Below, piece after piece: positions 52,175 through 61,593 of a stretch of 64,000 bases of DNA. The notes under the pieces were generated by a model that was given only the letters and a program-made list of their open reading frames with translations, did no database searches and had not been told where the DNA came from. Source of the DNA: Metabacillus bambusae. Its GTDB lineage: Bacteria; Bacillota; Bacilli; Bacillales; Bacillaceae. The DNA is taken from NCBI RefSeq assembly GCF_017497975.1, contig NZ_JAGDEL010000009.1, positions 124,001-188,000 of the forward strand, in the 5' to 3' direction. Positions within the stretch are counted from its first letter, which is position 1; every line of letters begins with the position of its first letter. Both the position numbers and the translations under genes were made by a program.

Positions 52175-53752
52175 CTATCCTTTGCGTATTGGATCTTTTC
52201 CATTCAACATTTTTGGACGACGTTTCATCATTTGAAGCGGCATGCGAACCATAAAATCTTTCCAATCACTTATTTGATAAGGTACTGCAGGACTTACATA
52301 AGGAACGCCGAAGCTTTTCAATTTCACTAAATGACTGCATAGGAGGAGAAAAAACAGAATGACACCGTACAATCCAAACAATGCAGCACTAAACATTGCT
52401 ACAAAGCGAAGAATACGCAATGAAATACCGGCACTATAATTAGGAAGGGCAAAGGAGGATATAGCTGTTATTGCCACAACGATAACCATAATATTGCTGA
52501 CAATCCCAGCTTGTACCGCCGCTTCTCCAATAATCAGTCCGCCAACAATTCCCATAGCTGGTCCAATCGGTTTAGGCAAGCGTAGTCCTGCTTCCCTTAA
52601 GATTTCAATAGCTATTTCCATGAGCAGTGCCTCGATTAAGGAAGGGAATGGGACACCTTCTCTAGAACCTATAATCGAAATGGCTAACTTGGTTGGAATC
52701 AATCCTGGATGAAAGGAGATAAAAGATATATATAATGCAGGAGCAAACAACGTAACCATAGCTGCACCAAATCGTAATAGCCGTAAAAGGGTTCCTGGAA
52801 TCCATCGTTCATAATAATCTTCTGGCGATTGCAAAAGCATGCTGAATGTAACCGGAGCGATCAAAGCGAATGGTGTCCCATCTAACAGGATTGCTACTCG
52901 CCCCTCCATCATTGCACTGATTACACGGTCAGGACGTTCCGTACTTTGTACCTGGGAAAAGGGACTAAGATAATTATCTTCGATCAACTGCTCTATATAA
53001 CCTGATTCAGGTACATCATCTATATCTATTTTCTTAATTCTTTTGATTACCTCATCTACTAATTCTAAGTCCGTAATCTCTTTCATATAGGCGATGACAA
53101 GCTCTTTTTTTTCTCGCTTTCCTACTTTGAATTTCGTTAATGTTAAGTTTCCATTCTCACCGCTTCTTCTTAATAGGGCAGTGTTATCGGATAAAGATTC
53201 AGTGAATCCGACCCTTGGACCTCTGACTAATGCCTCTGTTAATGGCTCGTTAATATCACGAGTTTTCCCTTTTGTCGTGCCAAGGATAAAGGCATCAGGG
53301 GAACCATCAATTAAAAGTGCGGTTGAACCTGTAAATACCTTTGTCACTATTTCTTTTACGTGATTGACTACTTTAACTTCACTAATGGAAAGAACTTGAT
53401 TTACGATAAATTCATGTGAAAGTGTACCTTTCACATGAGGAGTTTCCTCTTTAAACTCTTCGCAAAAATCTAGCATCAATGATTTCATAAGATGTTTGTC
53501 GATGAGATCTCTATCTGACAAACCATCAACAAAAATGATTGCAGCCCGAATTCCTGTACGCCCTAAGTTTAACTCACGAACATGTACATCTGAGTTAGCG
53601 ACGATTTCTTGCTTGACAAGCTCTAGGTCCACCTTGAAATCGCCAGTCATTTGGTCTGTTGAATCCTGAAAAAGGTTAGAATTTTGCTCATTTTTACTTT
53701 GAATGGAAGGATGTTGTCTTTGATTTTTCTTTGATGTCCATTTCATCTTCAT
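52175..53752 (-). CDS. GerA-type germinant receptor subunit
   Basis: A 525-residue GerA family protein. The soluble N-terminal half contains [18 protein letters not shown] and the segment [20 protein letters not shown]. The C-terminal half holds four to five membrane segments with PYIS-type motifs, ending in basic residues. ATG 53752 is chosen because AGAGGA lies 6 nt upstream and its A is shared with the stop of the upstream 41-codon gene. The frame from 53779 has no site. A-B-C order matches gerA, gerB and gerK operons, normally transcribed by sigma-G in the forespore. Confidence 0.92.
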   Translation of the reverse strand: MKMKWTSKKNQRQHPSIQSKNEQNSNLFQDSTDQMTGDFKVDLELVKQEIVANSDVHVRELNLGRTGIRAAIIFVDGLSDRDLIDKHLMKSLMLDFCEEFKEETPHVKGTLSHEFIVNQVLSISEVKVVNHVKEIVTKVFTGSTALLIDGSPDAFILGTTKGKTRDINEPLTEALVRGPRVGFTESLSDNTALLRRSGENGNLTLTKFKVGKREKKELVIAYMKEITDLELVDEVIKRIKKIDIDDVPESGYIEQLIEDNYLSPFSQVQSTERPDRVISAMMEGRVAILLDGTPFALIAPVTFSMLLQSPEDYYERWIPGTLLRLLRFGAAMVTLFAPALYISFISFHPGLIPTKLAISIIGSREGVPFPSLIEALLMEIAIEILREAGLRLPKPIGPAMGIVGGLIIGEAAVQAGIVSNIMVIVVAITAISSFALPNYSAGISLRILRFVAMFSAALFGLYGVILFFLLLCSHLVKLKSFGVPYVSPAVPYQISDWKDFMVRMPLQMMKRRPKMLNGKDPIRKG

Positions 53753-53877
53753 CACTCTTCCTCTAAAGTACGGGCCCATTTAAAAAATCTTGAGATCGCA
53801 AACGGAACGAAAAATGCGATAAATCCTTGAAGAAAAACTTTCCAGTCTGGAAGATAGGAATATACCATTTTCCACAT
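53752..53877 (-). CDS. 41-residue membrane peptide gene leading the ger operon
   Basis: A small gene starting at ATG 53877 with AAAAGGGTG upstream. Its product has one hydrophobic stretch ([18 protein letters not shown]) between a tryptophan-rich N-terminus and a charged tail (KWARTLEEE). The TGA stop overlaps the gerA start (TGATG), so the two are probably translationally coupled. Some ger operons encode small membrane D subunits; this is shorter, with one membrane span instead of two, so the link is a guess. The coupling and ribosome binding site support a real gene. Confidence 0.62.
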   Translation of the reverse strand: MWKMVYSYLPDWKVFLQGFIAFFVPFAISRFFKWARTLEEE

Positions 53878-54195
53878 ATTAATAATCACCCTTTTAGTAA
53901 GTCATACTCCAAATTCTGCAGGTGCCGATGTAGAGTGAAGCTCCAATTTCATTAAAGACTGAAGATTCTTCCATTATTATTTGCTCGACACTGTGTGTGT
54001 ATGCAGAATATTACGCAATGAACCTGGTGTAGTAATAATATTTTTTATCATGTCAGCATTAAGTACAAACAATCGATCAAAACTTGTTAGAAGTTTGATT
54101 GCTTTGCTTTTTCCATTCTTTAAAGCCTTTTCCACAATCCTGAAAGTGATATAATGAAAGGGAAAAATGTTAATTTCAAGGGAGTAATACATAGT
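53878..54195. other. Gap between the ger operon and lipL
   Basis: Divergent promoters are expected here. TATAAT near 54151-54156 is a candidate -10 for lipL. Minus-strand open frames exist (53977-54192 and a 26-codon frame at 53894-53974), but neither has a convincing ribosome binding site; both are discussed under findings and rejections. No operator is recognised. Confidence 0.45.
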
Positions 54196-55050
54196 ATGGA
54201 CCTTTCAACAACAGCCTCTTTAATCAATCAACCTGAATGGAGAATTATCGACCAATCTAGTCTTGGACCTCAATTTGAGGCTAAGCACTCATTTGCAATT
54301 GATGATACATTATGTGCAAGTGTTGGAAAGCAGGAATCACCAGCAACTGCGAGAACATGGGTGCATCATAATACAATCGTGCTTGGGATTCAGGATACGA
54401 AGCTGCCATATTTAGAGGATGGAGTAAATTTTTTAAAAAACATGGGCTATCACGTCATCGTAAGAAACTCTGGTGGACTTGCCGTTGTATTGGACAAGGA
54501 TGTGTTAAACATTTCTCTCATTTTTCCTGATCGTGATAAGGGCATCGACATTAATCGTGGGTATGATGCGATGCTGGATTTAATAAAACGTATGTTAAAG
54601 GAAAATGGCAGTCAGGTTGAAGCACGTGAAATTGTTGGATCTTATTGTCCTGGAAGCTATGATCTAAGTATTAATGGGAAGAAGTTTGCTGGTATTTCAC
54701 AACGCCGACTTCAAAGGGGAATTGCGGTTCAAATCTATCTTTGTGTGACAGGAAGTGGTGAAGGCCGCGCTGATTTGATCCGTCAATTTTATGAAATATC
54801 CTTGAAAAAGGAACAAACAAAGTTTATCTTTCCAAAGATAGAACCTGAAACGATGTCATCATTAAGTGATTTACTGGGAATTGAACTTACCGTTGAAAAG
54901 CTTTTATTTGAGCTATTAACAACATTAAAGCAGCATAGTCAGCAGTTGCTGTCATCATCATTGACCGCCCAAGAGCAGCAAACATTTCAGCAATATTTAG
55001 TAAGAATGAATGATCGAAATGACAAAGTCTTTTTAAAGAGCGCTAAATAA
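54196..55050 (+). CDS. lipL: Octanoyl-[GcvH]:protein N-octanoyltransferase LipL
   Basis: A 284-residue member of the BPL/LplA/LipB fold. It moves octanoyl groups from GcvH to E2 subunits in lipoic acid synthesis. The catalytic cysteine is Cys151 in SYCPGSYDL, with lysine in [12 protein letters not shown] and the substrate loop [11 protein letters not shown] near residue 90. B. subtilis LipL (YwfL) has a cysteine at the matching place and also lies near pta. ATG 54196 follows AAGGGAG; the longer frame from 54154 lacks a site. cutC lies 23 bp downstream. Confidence 0.9.
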   Translation: MDLSTTASLINQPEWRIIDQSSLGPQFEAKHSFAIDDTLCASVGKQESPATARTWVHHNTIVLGIQDTKLPYLEDGVNFLKNMGYHVIVRNSGGLAVVLDKDVLNISLIFPDRDKGIDINRGYDAMLDLIKRMLKENGSQVEAREIVGSYCPGSYDLSINGKKFAGISQRRLQRGIAVQIYLCVTGSGEGRADLIRQFYEISLKKEQTKFIFPKIEPETMSSLSDLLGIELTVEKLLFELLTTLKQHSQQLLSSSLTAQEQQTFQQYLVRMNDRNDKVFLKSAK

Positions 55051-55073
55051 GACTGTGACTAGAGGGATTTTAT

Positions 55074-55769
55074 ATGAGTAAAGTTGAAGTGATTGTTTTA
55101 AATCAAGAAGATGCAAAAATTGCTGAGGCGTATGGAGCGGATCGATTAGAATTGGTTTCAGCCATTAGTGAAGGTGGATTAACCCCGAGCTATGGAGCAA
55201 TTAAGCGAGTCGTAAACAGTGTTAGTATTCCTGTTATGGTGATGATTCGTCCTCATAGTTATTCCTTTGTCTATCAGAAGGAAGAATGGGAGATGATGGT
55301 TGAAGACATTAAAGTTGCTCGAGAACTAGGTGCTGCAGGGATTGTTTTCGGTGCACTAACTGATGAGAAATTAGTAGATTATGATATTCTTCAAACGGTG
55401 ATAGAAGAAGCTAACGGATTGTCCATTACATTTCACCGTGCCATTGATGAAACAAAGCCACTAGAAATATATACATCCCTTTGTGATTCACCTTTTAAGG
55501 TAAATCAAGTACTAACTTCAGGGGGAGCACCTAACGTAATGGAAGGATTAAATACGTTACGTAAATTGTTAGCGGACTCTGTAAACGGTTCGGAAAAGCC
55601 AATTATTATGCCTGGTTCAGGACTTGATCTAAACAATATCGAGTTCATTCATCGAACTCTGCAAGCGGGGCAATATCATTTTGGCTCAGGGGTGCGAGTT
55701 GGTAGAGATTTTCGTTATTCTATTGATGGAAAGATCCTTCAAGAGATTAAAAAGGTCGTTAATAGCTAA
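55074..55769 (+). CDS. cutC: CutC family protein
   Basis: A 231-residue TIM-barrel protein of the CutC family. Recognisable parts are GADRLELVSAISEGGLTPS near residue 21, PVMVMIRPHSYSF near 58, TFHRAIDE near 124 and LTSGGAPNV near 148. It was named for copper tolerance in E. coli, but its true activity is uncertain. AGAGGGA precedes the ATG. It is co-transcribed with lipL and followed by a terminator. Confidence 0.9.
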   Translation: MSKVEVIVLNQEDAKIAEAYGADRLELVSAISEGGLTPSYGAIKRVVNSVSIPVMVMIRPHSYSFVYQKEEWEMMVEDIKVARELGAAGIVFGALTDEKLVDYDILQTVIEEANGLSITFHRAIDETKPLEIYTSLCDSPFKVNQVLTSGGAPNVMEGLNTLRKLLADSVNGSEKPIIMPGSGLDLNNIEFIHRTLQAGQYHFGSGVRVGRDFRYSIDGKILQEIKKVVNS

Positions 55770-55839
55770 GCTTGATGTTAAAACTAAAGTAAACTAAAAA
55801 TAAATTAACGTTGATTCTATAATTTACCGGAACTCCAAT

Positions 55840-55869
55840 CACAAGATTATTAAGTCTTGTGCTTTTTTT
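55840..55869 (+). terminator. Terminator of lipL-cutC
   Basis: Stem CACAAGA with TCTTGTG, 8-nt loop, followed by CTTTTTTT. Confidence 0.85.
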
Positions 55870-55875
55870 ATTGTT

Positions 55876-55935
55876 CAATTATAAAATTTTGTACTGTGGA
55901 TAAGCACACGTCATCCAGCACCAAACATAAAGTAT
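55876..55935. repeat. Dispersed repeat family A, copy 6 (left-end remnant)
   Basis: CAATTATAAAATTTTGTACTGTGGATAAGCAC and CATCCAGCACC match the left 50 bp of copies 4 and 7; the rest of the element is absent. An exact DnaA-box-like TGTGGATAA lies at 55895-55903. Confidence 0.6.
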
Positions 55936-56050
55936 AAGGTTAATGCAGTATATTAACTCTTTTTTTGTAAAGGTTTACATATTGCTGATAGATTTACATA
56001 TTTACGGTTTCTGTCTGCAATAGATATGATAGGTATCAGAGGTTTTTTAT

Positions 56051-56395
56051 AGAGAATTTAATCCCGAGGAAGTCATTACAAGTACAGAACCAAAAATTGA
56101 TATTCATTCAGTTGTATTTTCATCTTCTGGTGCAGAAACCAGATGTACTTGTACCAGTTGTTGAGCTTTTCTTAAAGGATTAGATTAATAATCTTTAAGT
56201 TTAATTTGGGCAGTTGGGTTTATCGAGCGGTGTCTGCATGAAGAGTGTAAAAGGATCCTAGCTCTATATGACCTGTCAATACATAAAAACACATTTTTAC
56301 TGGAGACTGAAAGAACGGTTATGTTTGCAACAGATAAAATGGGAAATATCATCTCTGTTTACCGTCCTGATGAGGTTAAAATTATATGTTATTAA
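56051..56395 (+). pseudogene. Degraded coding remnants, origin unknown
   Basis: Three open stretches lack starts. Frame one from 56051 reads REFNPEEVITSTEPK and on to FSSSGAE; a one-base shift near 56136 then gives KPDVLVPVVELFLKD and a stop at 56183. A third stretch, 56192-56395, has 67 open codons ending RPDEVKIICY. Their protein-like composition, lack of starts and a frameshift suggest decayed genes. The families are not recognised. The rest of the 55936-56742 gap shows no gene; a small hairpin lies at 56471-56494. Confidence 0.35.
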
Positions 56396-56522
56396 GGTAT
56401 AATAGTATACTTATATGCCCGCAAATTGTGCACTACTAACCAAATATATGCTATACTTATGGTACATAAAGGAAATCGGCAGATGCCGGTTTCTTTTATG
56501 ACCATTTCTTTAAAAGAAAAAT

Positions 56523-56536
56523 TGAAAGCGCTTAAT
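56523..56536. promoter_or_regulatory. Weak candidate cre site upstream of the YtdP-like gene
   Basis: TGAAAGCGCTTAAT matches the cre consensus with two mismatches and contains the palindromic core AAGCGCTT. It lies about 210 bp upstream of the regulator gene. Confidence 0.35.
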
Positions 56537-56742
56537 ATAAGAAGTCATGCTGATATATCTTTAAATGGTGTCTTACTTAGCCATGAAACGGTACAACCAT
56601 AACTGTATAGTGCAAATATTTTATCGATTTAGCTTTTTACTAAAACCCTTTTCAGAACCTTAAATTATTCCTAGTCCTCATTTTATCCTTTTCATTATAT
56701 ATATGTTCAAAATAGATTAGACAAAGATTAGGGGGTTGGGTT

Positions 56743-59001
56743 GTGTTACGTAATAGGATTAAATCTCGACTATTATATAAGTATATCGTCTCCTATCTAC
56801 TTGTTTTTCTTGTTCCGTTTCTTATAATGAGTACAATTATTTATTATCATTCTGTAGCAAGTCTAAGGCAGGAAATTGAACAATCAAACATTAACAAATT
56901 AGAACAAGTAGAAAATCTAACAAATGAACGAATGAAAGAATTAGAAACACTTGCAGCAAGAATTTCATATGATCCTAGGCTTACTCCGTATATGATTAGT
57001 CATGGCTATTATAGTGGAGAAGCGATTGAGGAATTAAAAAAATATAAAGCAAATAGCTCGATTATTGAAGAACTATTTATCTATTATCATAATGATGAGA
57101 GGATCTATTCCACCAACGGCTCGTATTCATTAGAAGCTTTCATGAAAAAAAAATATCGATTTGTTGAATGGGGAAAAGAGGATCTCATTAGTGATTTACA
57201 TACGAAAATACCATTTATAAAACCTATTAATAAAGTAGTGATTAATAATGAAAAATATAAGAATATGATCGCATATTTATTTCCAATTAGCCCCAACAGT
57301 CACAATCCTTATGGTACAGTTATGTATTTTATTGAGGAATCTACGATGACAGATCTAATTCAAAACATACTAGGCGAATATGAAGGTAATGTTTATATTT
57401 TCAATGAACATAATCAAGTTATTGCATCTTCCAATAATGATAGATCGATAAGTTCAAAACAATTAACGTCTCTTCCAAGTGATCTTTTCGGAGTAAATAA
57501 TGTTGAATTGGATGGAAAAGAGTATTCGCTTGTGTCAGTTAATTCTGAGTTAAGCGGCTGGAAATTTATAGCATTGATGGATGCTGACCAGTTTTTTCAA
57601 CGGTTAGACAATACGACAATCTTAATATTTGCCATATTGATTGCCTTATTAATAGCTGGATTTATATTAGCAGTATTACTTGGGAAATATCAATATAAGC
57701 CAATCCAAAATCTGTTTGAAATTACAAACAGGAACGGTAGGAAAAAAGTTGAGCTTGAAGGTGGAAATGAATTAGAAACCATTCGCAAGACGATAACACA
57801 TGTATTTGAAGACCAACAGATTTTAAATGAAACGATGTATTTACAAAAGCCTTTCGCAAGAGATCAATTTCTAGTAAAGCTATTAAAAGGTGACCTTAGT
57901 AAAGGTGATGAAATAAAGGCATTGCTAAGTTCGTTAAATGTTCAAATGAAGGATGGCCATTATTTTGTAGCAATTGTTTACTTTGAAAAAGGTGCTTTTG
58001 TAGAGGATAATTTAGAGGAGCGGGAAAAACTCTTTAGCAGCCTATCGAATATTTCGCTTGCAAATGCAACAGCACACGGTATTGATTTGTTTTATAATGA
58101 TGCAATAGCACTAATTGTCAGTATGAATAAACTAGAAGAAGAGGCGAATATTGAACGTCGAAAGCTAGTTCTACAGATTCAGAGATATATTCGAGAAACC
58201 TGCAATTTTGATCCTACAATTGGGGTGGGAGGGTTTTACGATGAAAAAAATTTGATAAACAGATCCTATATAGAGGCGCTCGCAACCTTAGAATATAAAT
58301 TTGCAAAGCCTCAAGGTAGTGTGATCTATTTTGAGGAAATCAGTATTCTACCAGAACAGTCACTTGGTTACCCGATAGAAGAACAAATGAAACTTGTTCA
58401 AAGTTTAAAGCAAGGGGACCAAATTGTTGCTGCTGAAACATTACGCAACATGTTTTCAAATCTTGCTGATAAAGATTTGTCAATTCAGGTATTAAAGTGC
58501 ATCTGCTTTGATATTATCAATTCGATAGTGAAAACAACGTCTGAAATGGGATTGAGTAAATATATTCGGGATTTTAAAGCAATAGCAGATTTCCATTCTA
58601 TTGAACAATTGCACAAACAACTACACACGTTAATTTTAACAATATGTAAAGAGGTTGACGATAAGAAGGAAAGCCATAACGATAAACTGAGAAACGATAT
58701 CTTGGACTATATTAGAGACAACTATAATAATTATGAACTATCTTTGGAAAGTTTAGCGCTTAAATTTCAACTATCTGTATCTTATGTTAGCCGCTTTATA
58801 AAAGGACAAACGGGTGTTACATTTACGCAATACTTACAGGATCTCCGTATGGAAGATGTAAAGAGGCAGTTAAAGGAGACTGATAAGTCAATTAAAGATA
58901 TTGTCGTTCAAGTAGGGTATTTGGATGTTGCAAATTTCACACGAAAGTTTAAGAAGGTAGTAGGTGTAACACCTGGACAATATCGTAATTTAAACAGGTA
59001 A
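56743..59001 (+). CDS. Membrane-bound AraC-family regulator (YtdP/YesS type)
   Basis: A 752-residue regulator. Two membrane segments (about residues 12-32 and 290-315) flank an extracellular Cache-like sensor of about 255 residues. The cytoplasmic part ends in an AraC DNA-binding domain (SLESLALKFQLSVSYVSRFI and KDIVVQVGYLDVANFTRKF). B. subtilis YtdP and YesS are similar in size and layout and sit beside sugar ABC importers, as here. It probably senses an oligosaccharide outside the cell and activates the importer genes downstream. The start is GTG 56743 behind TTAGGGGG. Confidence 0.88.
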   Translation: MLRNRIKSRLLYKYIVSYLLVFLVPFLIMSTIIYYHSVASLRQEIEQSNINKLEQVENLTNERMKELETLAARISYDPRLTPYMISHGYYSGEAIEELKKYKANSSIIEELFIYYHNDERIYSTNGSYSLEAFMKKKYRFVEWGKEDLISDLHTKIPFIKPINKVVINNEKYKNMIAYLFPISPNSHNPYGTVMYFIEESTMTDLIQNILGEYEGNVYIFNEHNQVIASSNNDRSISSKQLTSLPSDLFGVNNVELDGKEYSLVSVNSELSGWKFIALMDADQFFQRLDNTTILIFAILIALLIAGFILAVLLGKYQYKPIQNLFEITNRNGRKKVELEGGNELETIRKTITHVFEDQQILNETMYLQKPFARDQFLVKLLKGDLSKGDEIKALLSSLNVQMKDGHYFVAIVYFEKGAFVEDNLEEREKLFSSLSNISLANATAHGIDLFYNDAIALIVSMNKLEEEANIERRKLVLQIQRYIRETCNFDPTIGVGGFYDEKNLINRSYIEALATLEYKFAKPQGSVIYFEEISILPEQSLGYPIEEQMKLVQSLKQGDQIVAAETLRNMFSNLADKDLSIQVLKCICFDIINSIVKTTSEMGLSKYIRDFKAIADFHSIEQLHKQLHTLILTICKEVDDKKESHNDKLRNDILDYIRDNYNNYELSLESLALKFQLSVSYVSRFIKGQTGVTFTQYLQDLRMEDVKRQLKETDKSIKDIVVQVGYLDVANFTRKFKKVVGVTPGQYRNLNR

Positions 59002-59015
59002 TAGAATACACGTCT

Positions 59016-59048
59016 AAGGCCATGATTTTGATAAATCATGGCCTTTTT
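59016..59048 (+). terminator. Terminator of the YtdP-like gene
   Basis: Perfect 13-bp stem AAGGCCATGATTT with AAATCATGGCCTT, loop TGAT, then TTT. Confidence 0.88.
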
Positions 59049-59049
59049 A

Positions 59050-59224
59050 ATCGTCTAGGAAATTATAAAATGTACTGTGGCTAAGCGCTTGGCGTCCAGC
59101 TCCAGCGCCTAGCCCCTCTTGGGTCTACAGCCACTTAAGAATTGAAGGTAAAGAACACCTTCTATTCTTAAGCTTCTTATTTGCCCGAGGCTGTTCAAGG
59201 CACTTGCGCTTTTGTTCTTTAGGC
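59050..59224. repeat. Dispersed repeat family A, copy 7 (full length)
   Basis: About 175 bp: TAGGAAATTATAAAATGTAC, GTCCAGCTCCAGCGCCTAG, an internal hairpin (CCACTTAAGAATTGAAGGT with ACCTTCTATTCTTAAG), then TTCAAGGCACTTGCGCTTTT. The internal arms differ from copy 5 by compensating changes (CTCATGAATT there, CTTAAGAATT here), suggesting the hairpin is maintained. No gene is seen from here to 59559. Confidence 0.78.
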
Positions 59225-59463
59225 AACTCGCACATACATTGTTGTTTAAAACACACTTAAAAGAAGAGTTATCGTGTAAACACGACATGGGGTACATATC
59301 ATTGGTGGAAGTTTCACTTTATCATGAATTGTTAAGCCCTTGAAACACCACTACAAAGCCATTTCAGCGAAATGTAAAGGATGACATATCAAAGCAAGAT
59401 TAACATATTGCTAGAGTGATTAAGCCTTTATTTTTAAGCGTATTTAATTCGATTTTTAGTATT

Positions 59464-59518
59464 TTGACAACGCTTAATGAAATAACATATTGATTACATC
59501 TAAAAGAAAGCGCTAACA
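59464..59518 (+). promoter_or_regulatory. Promoter and cre site of the sugar importer operon
   Basis: TTGACA (59464-59469) with a weak -10 around 59486-59493 (CATATT/TATTGA). AGAAAGCGCTAACA (59505-59518) matches the cre consensus at all but the first base and lies just after the presumed start of transcription, suited to CcpA repression. Confidence 0.6.
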
Positions 59519-59559
59519 TTACGGTAGTTTCATATAAAAGCAGAAGGAGGGGTTATTGA

Positions 59560-60567
59560 ATGAGTTCAAGCTCAAGTACGGCAACTTCCCCATTACAACA
59601 GAAAGAAAATGTTAATAAGGGTTTTACGAAACCCCATAAATTAGGACTAAAAAATCCTAGAAAACTAAAGAAGAGCAGAAAGATTCTACAAAACTGGCAA
59701 CTTTACATATTCGTACTGCCAGCATTTTTATACTTTCTTATTTTTCATTATATTCCTATGTACGGAGTACAAATTGCATTTAAAAATTTCATTCCAACCT
59801 TAGGAATATGGGGAAGCGAATGGGTTGGATTTGAACATTTTACCCGATTTTTTGAATCGTATTATTTTTGGGATCTAATCAAAAATACCTTAGGGATTAG
59901 TGTCTACGAATTAATCGTTGGTTTTCCATTACCGATTATTTTAGCGTTGGCTTTAAATGAGGTTAAAGACAGTTTTTTTAAGCGGACTGTACAGACGGTT
60001 ACATATGCACCTCATTTTATTTCGGTTGTTGTTATGTCAGGGATGATCATAGCGTTTCTTTCTCCTGCGACAGGTATAATAAACCACGGCATACAATTTT
60101 TGGGTTTTGAACCTATTGCATTTTTGAGTGATCCAGCTTGGTTTAAAACGGTATATGTATTATCTGGTGTATGGCAAAGTACGGGGTGGGGAACTATCAT
60201 TTACCTTGCCGCCCTTGCAGGGGTGGATCCACAGCATCATGAAGCTGCAATAGTTGATGGTGCCACACGTTTTCAGCGTATCTGGCATATAAACATTCCA
60301 GCAATTGTTCCAACAATGATTATTTTGTTAATTATGAACGTTGGCAGTATTATGGCGCTTGGATTCGAGAAGATTTTACTATTGCAAAATCCTCTAAATC
60401 TTGAGTCCTCGAATGTGATTGCGACATTCGTTTATCAAGCAGGTTTATTAGACGCACAGTATAGTTTTGCATCGGCAGTTGGGCTGTTCAATGCTGTTAT
60501 AAATGCTATCTTACTAATAACTGTAAACAAGATCGCGAAAAAGACTAGTGAGACAAGTCTATGGTAA
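59560..60567 (+). CDS. Sugar ABC transporter permease (LplB/YtcP-like)
   Basis: A 335-residue permease with six hydrophobic segments after a basic 50-residue N-terminal extension. The EAA loop EAAIVDGATRFQRIWHINIP lies near residue 228. It resembles LplB-type permeases for complex oligosaccharides (YIPMYGVQIAFKNF near residue 64 is typical). GAAGGAGGGG precedes the ATG. It is the first gene of the permease-permease-binding protein operon. Confidence 0.88.
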   Translation: MSSSSSTATSPLQQKENVNKGFTKPHKLGLKNPRKLKKSRKILQNWQLYIFVLPAFLYFLIFHYIPMYGVQIAFKNFIPTLGIWGSEWVGFEHFTRFFESYYFWDLIKNTLGISVYELIVGFPLPIILALALNEVKDSFFKRTVQTVTYAPHFISVVVMSGMIIAFLSPATGIINHGIQFLGFEPIAFLSDPAWFKTVYVLSGVWQSTGWGTIIYLAALAGVDPQHHEAAIVDGATRFQRIWHINIPAIVPTMIILLIMNVGSIMALGFEKILLLQNPLNLESSNVIATFVYQAGLLDAQYSFASAVGLFNAVINAILLITVNKIAKKTSETSLW

Positions 60568-60582
60568 GAGGGGGATTAGACT

Positions 60583-61488
60583 ATGAATAGTTCAATACAT
60601 GAAACGAAAACAGACAAAATATTTAAAGCATTTGTTTATATTTTTCTCTCAGGTGCATTAGTGATCGTACTTTATCCTTTGATTTATATTGTTAGTGCAT
60701 CGATAAGTAATCCATCAGATGTTAACACAGGGGAAATGTGGCTTTTTCCAAAGGATATTACATTTGAAGGCTACAAATTAATTTTTGAAAATGGCGATAT
60801 CTGGAGAGGGTATCTCAATACGATTTTTTATACTGTTTTAGGTACTTTCGTTAACTTAGCAGTGACAATTCCTGCTGCATACGCACTTTCGCGCAAAGAT
60901 TTTGTTGGTAGAAATCTTCTTATGGGTATGTTTGTCCTGACGATGTTTTTTAGTGGGGGGCTAATTCCAACTTACTTAGTTGTAAAAAATTTAGGGCTTA
61001 TTGACACAATTTGGGCGATGGTTCTACCAAATGCTGCTGCAGTATGGAACATCGTGATTGCGCGCGTGTTTTTCCAAACGTCTATACCAAAAGAATTGGA
61101 AGAGGCAGCAATCATTGATGGAGCCTCTAATTTTAAAATGTTTATCAAAATTATCTTACCATTATCAGCACCAATTATTGCAGTAATGGCATTATTCTAT
61201 GGTGTTGGTCACTGGAATGGATATTTTAATGCATTAATCTATTTATCTGACAAAGAGATGTTCCCACTTCAATTAGTTTTAAGAGAAATACTTGTATTGC
61301 AGGAAATGTCATCTCAAAGTACAAATCTAACAGGCTCTATGGCAGAGGCGATTCATAGTAAGCAGCAACTTGCAGCTGTCATTAAGTATGGGGTAATGAT
61401 TGTCTCTACACTTCCTATTATTATTGTTTATCCATTTTTACAACGTTATTTTGTGAAAGGCGTAATGATAGGCTCACTGAAAGGCTAG
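60583..61488 (+). CDS. Sugar ABC transporter permease (LplC/YtcP-like)
   Basis: A 301-residue permease, second of the pair, with six hydrophobic segments and EAA loop EAAIIDGASNFKMFIKIILP near residue 182. It carries MFFSGGLIPTYLVVKNLGL and the C-terminal FLQRYFVKGVMIGSLKG typical of this family. It lies 15 bp after the first permease. No ATPase gene is present; such importers use a shared ATPase such as MsmX in Bacillus. Confidence 0.9.
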   Translation: MNSSIHETKTDKIFKAFVYIFLSGALVIVLYPLIYIVSASISNPSDVNTGEMWLFPKDITFEGYKLIFENGDIWRGYLNTIFYTVLGTFVNLAVTIPAAYALSRKDFVGRNLLMGMFVLTMFFSGGLIPTYLVVKNLGLIDTIWAMVLPNAAAVWNIVIARVFFQTSIPKELEEAAIIDGASNFKMFIKIILPLSAPIIAVMALFYGVGHWNGYFNALIYLSDKEMFPLQLVLREILVLQEMSSQSTNLTGSMAEAIHSKQQLAAVIKYGVMIVSTLPIIIVYPFLQRYFVKGVMIGSLKG

Positions 61489-61593
61489 GTAGGATGGTCT
61501 TCTTTATAAAATGTATTGATTTAAGGGGGTGATCGTTTAAAATCTGCCATTTAAATCAAAGAATTATGGTTAAAAATGAAAGGGGATGCAAGG

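Noticed and set aside
53977-54192. 71-codon minus-strand frame, basic, ending LRNILHTHTVSSK, between the ger operon and lipL
   Set aside because: Composition is protein-like, but there is no spaced ribosome binding site for its ATG or for the internal GTG, and it runs across the probable lipL promoter. Kept as doubtful, not annotated.
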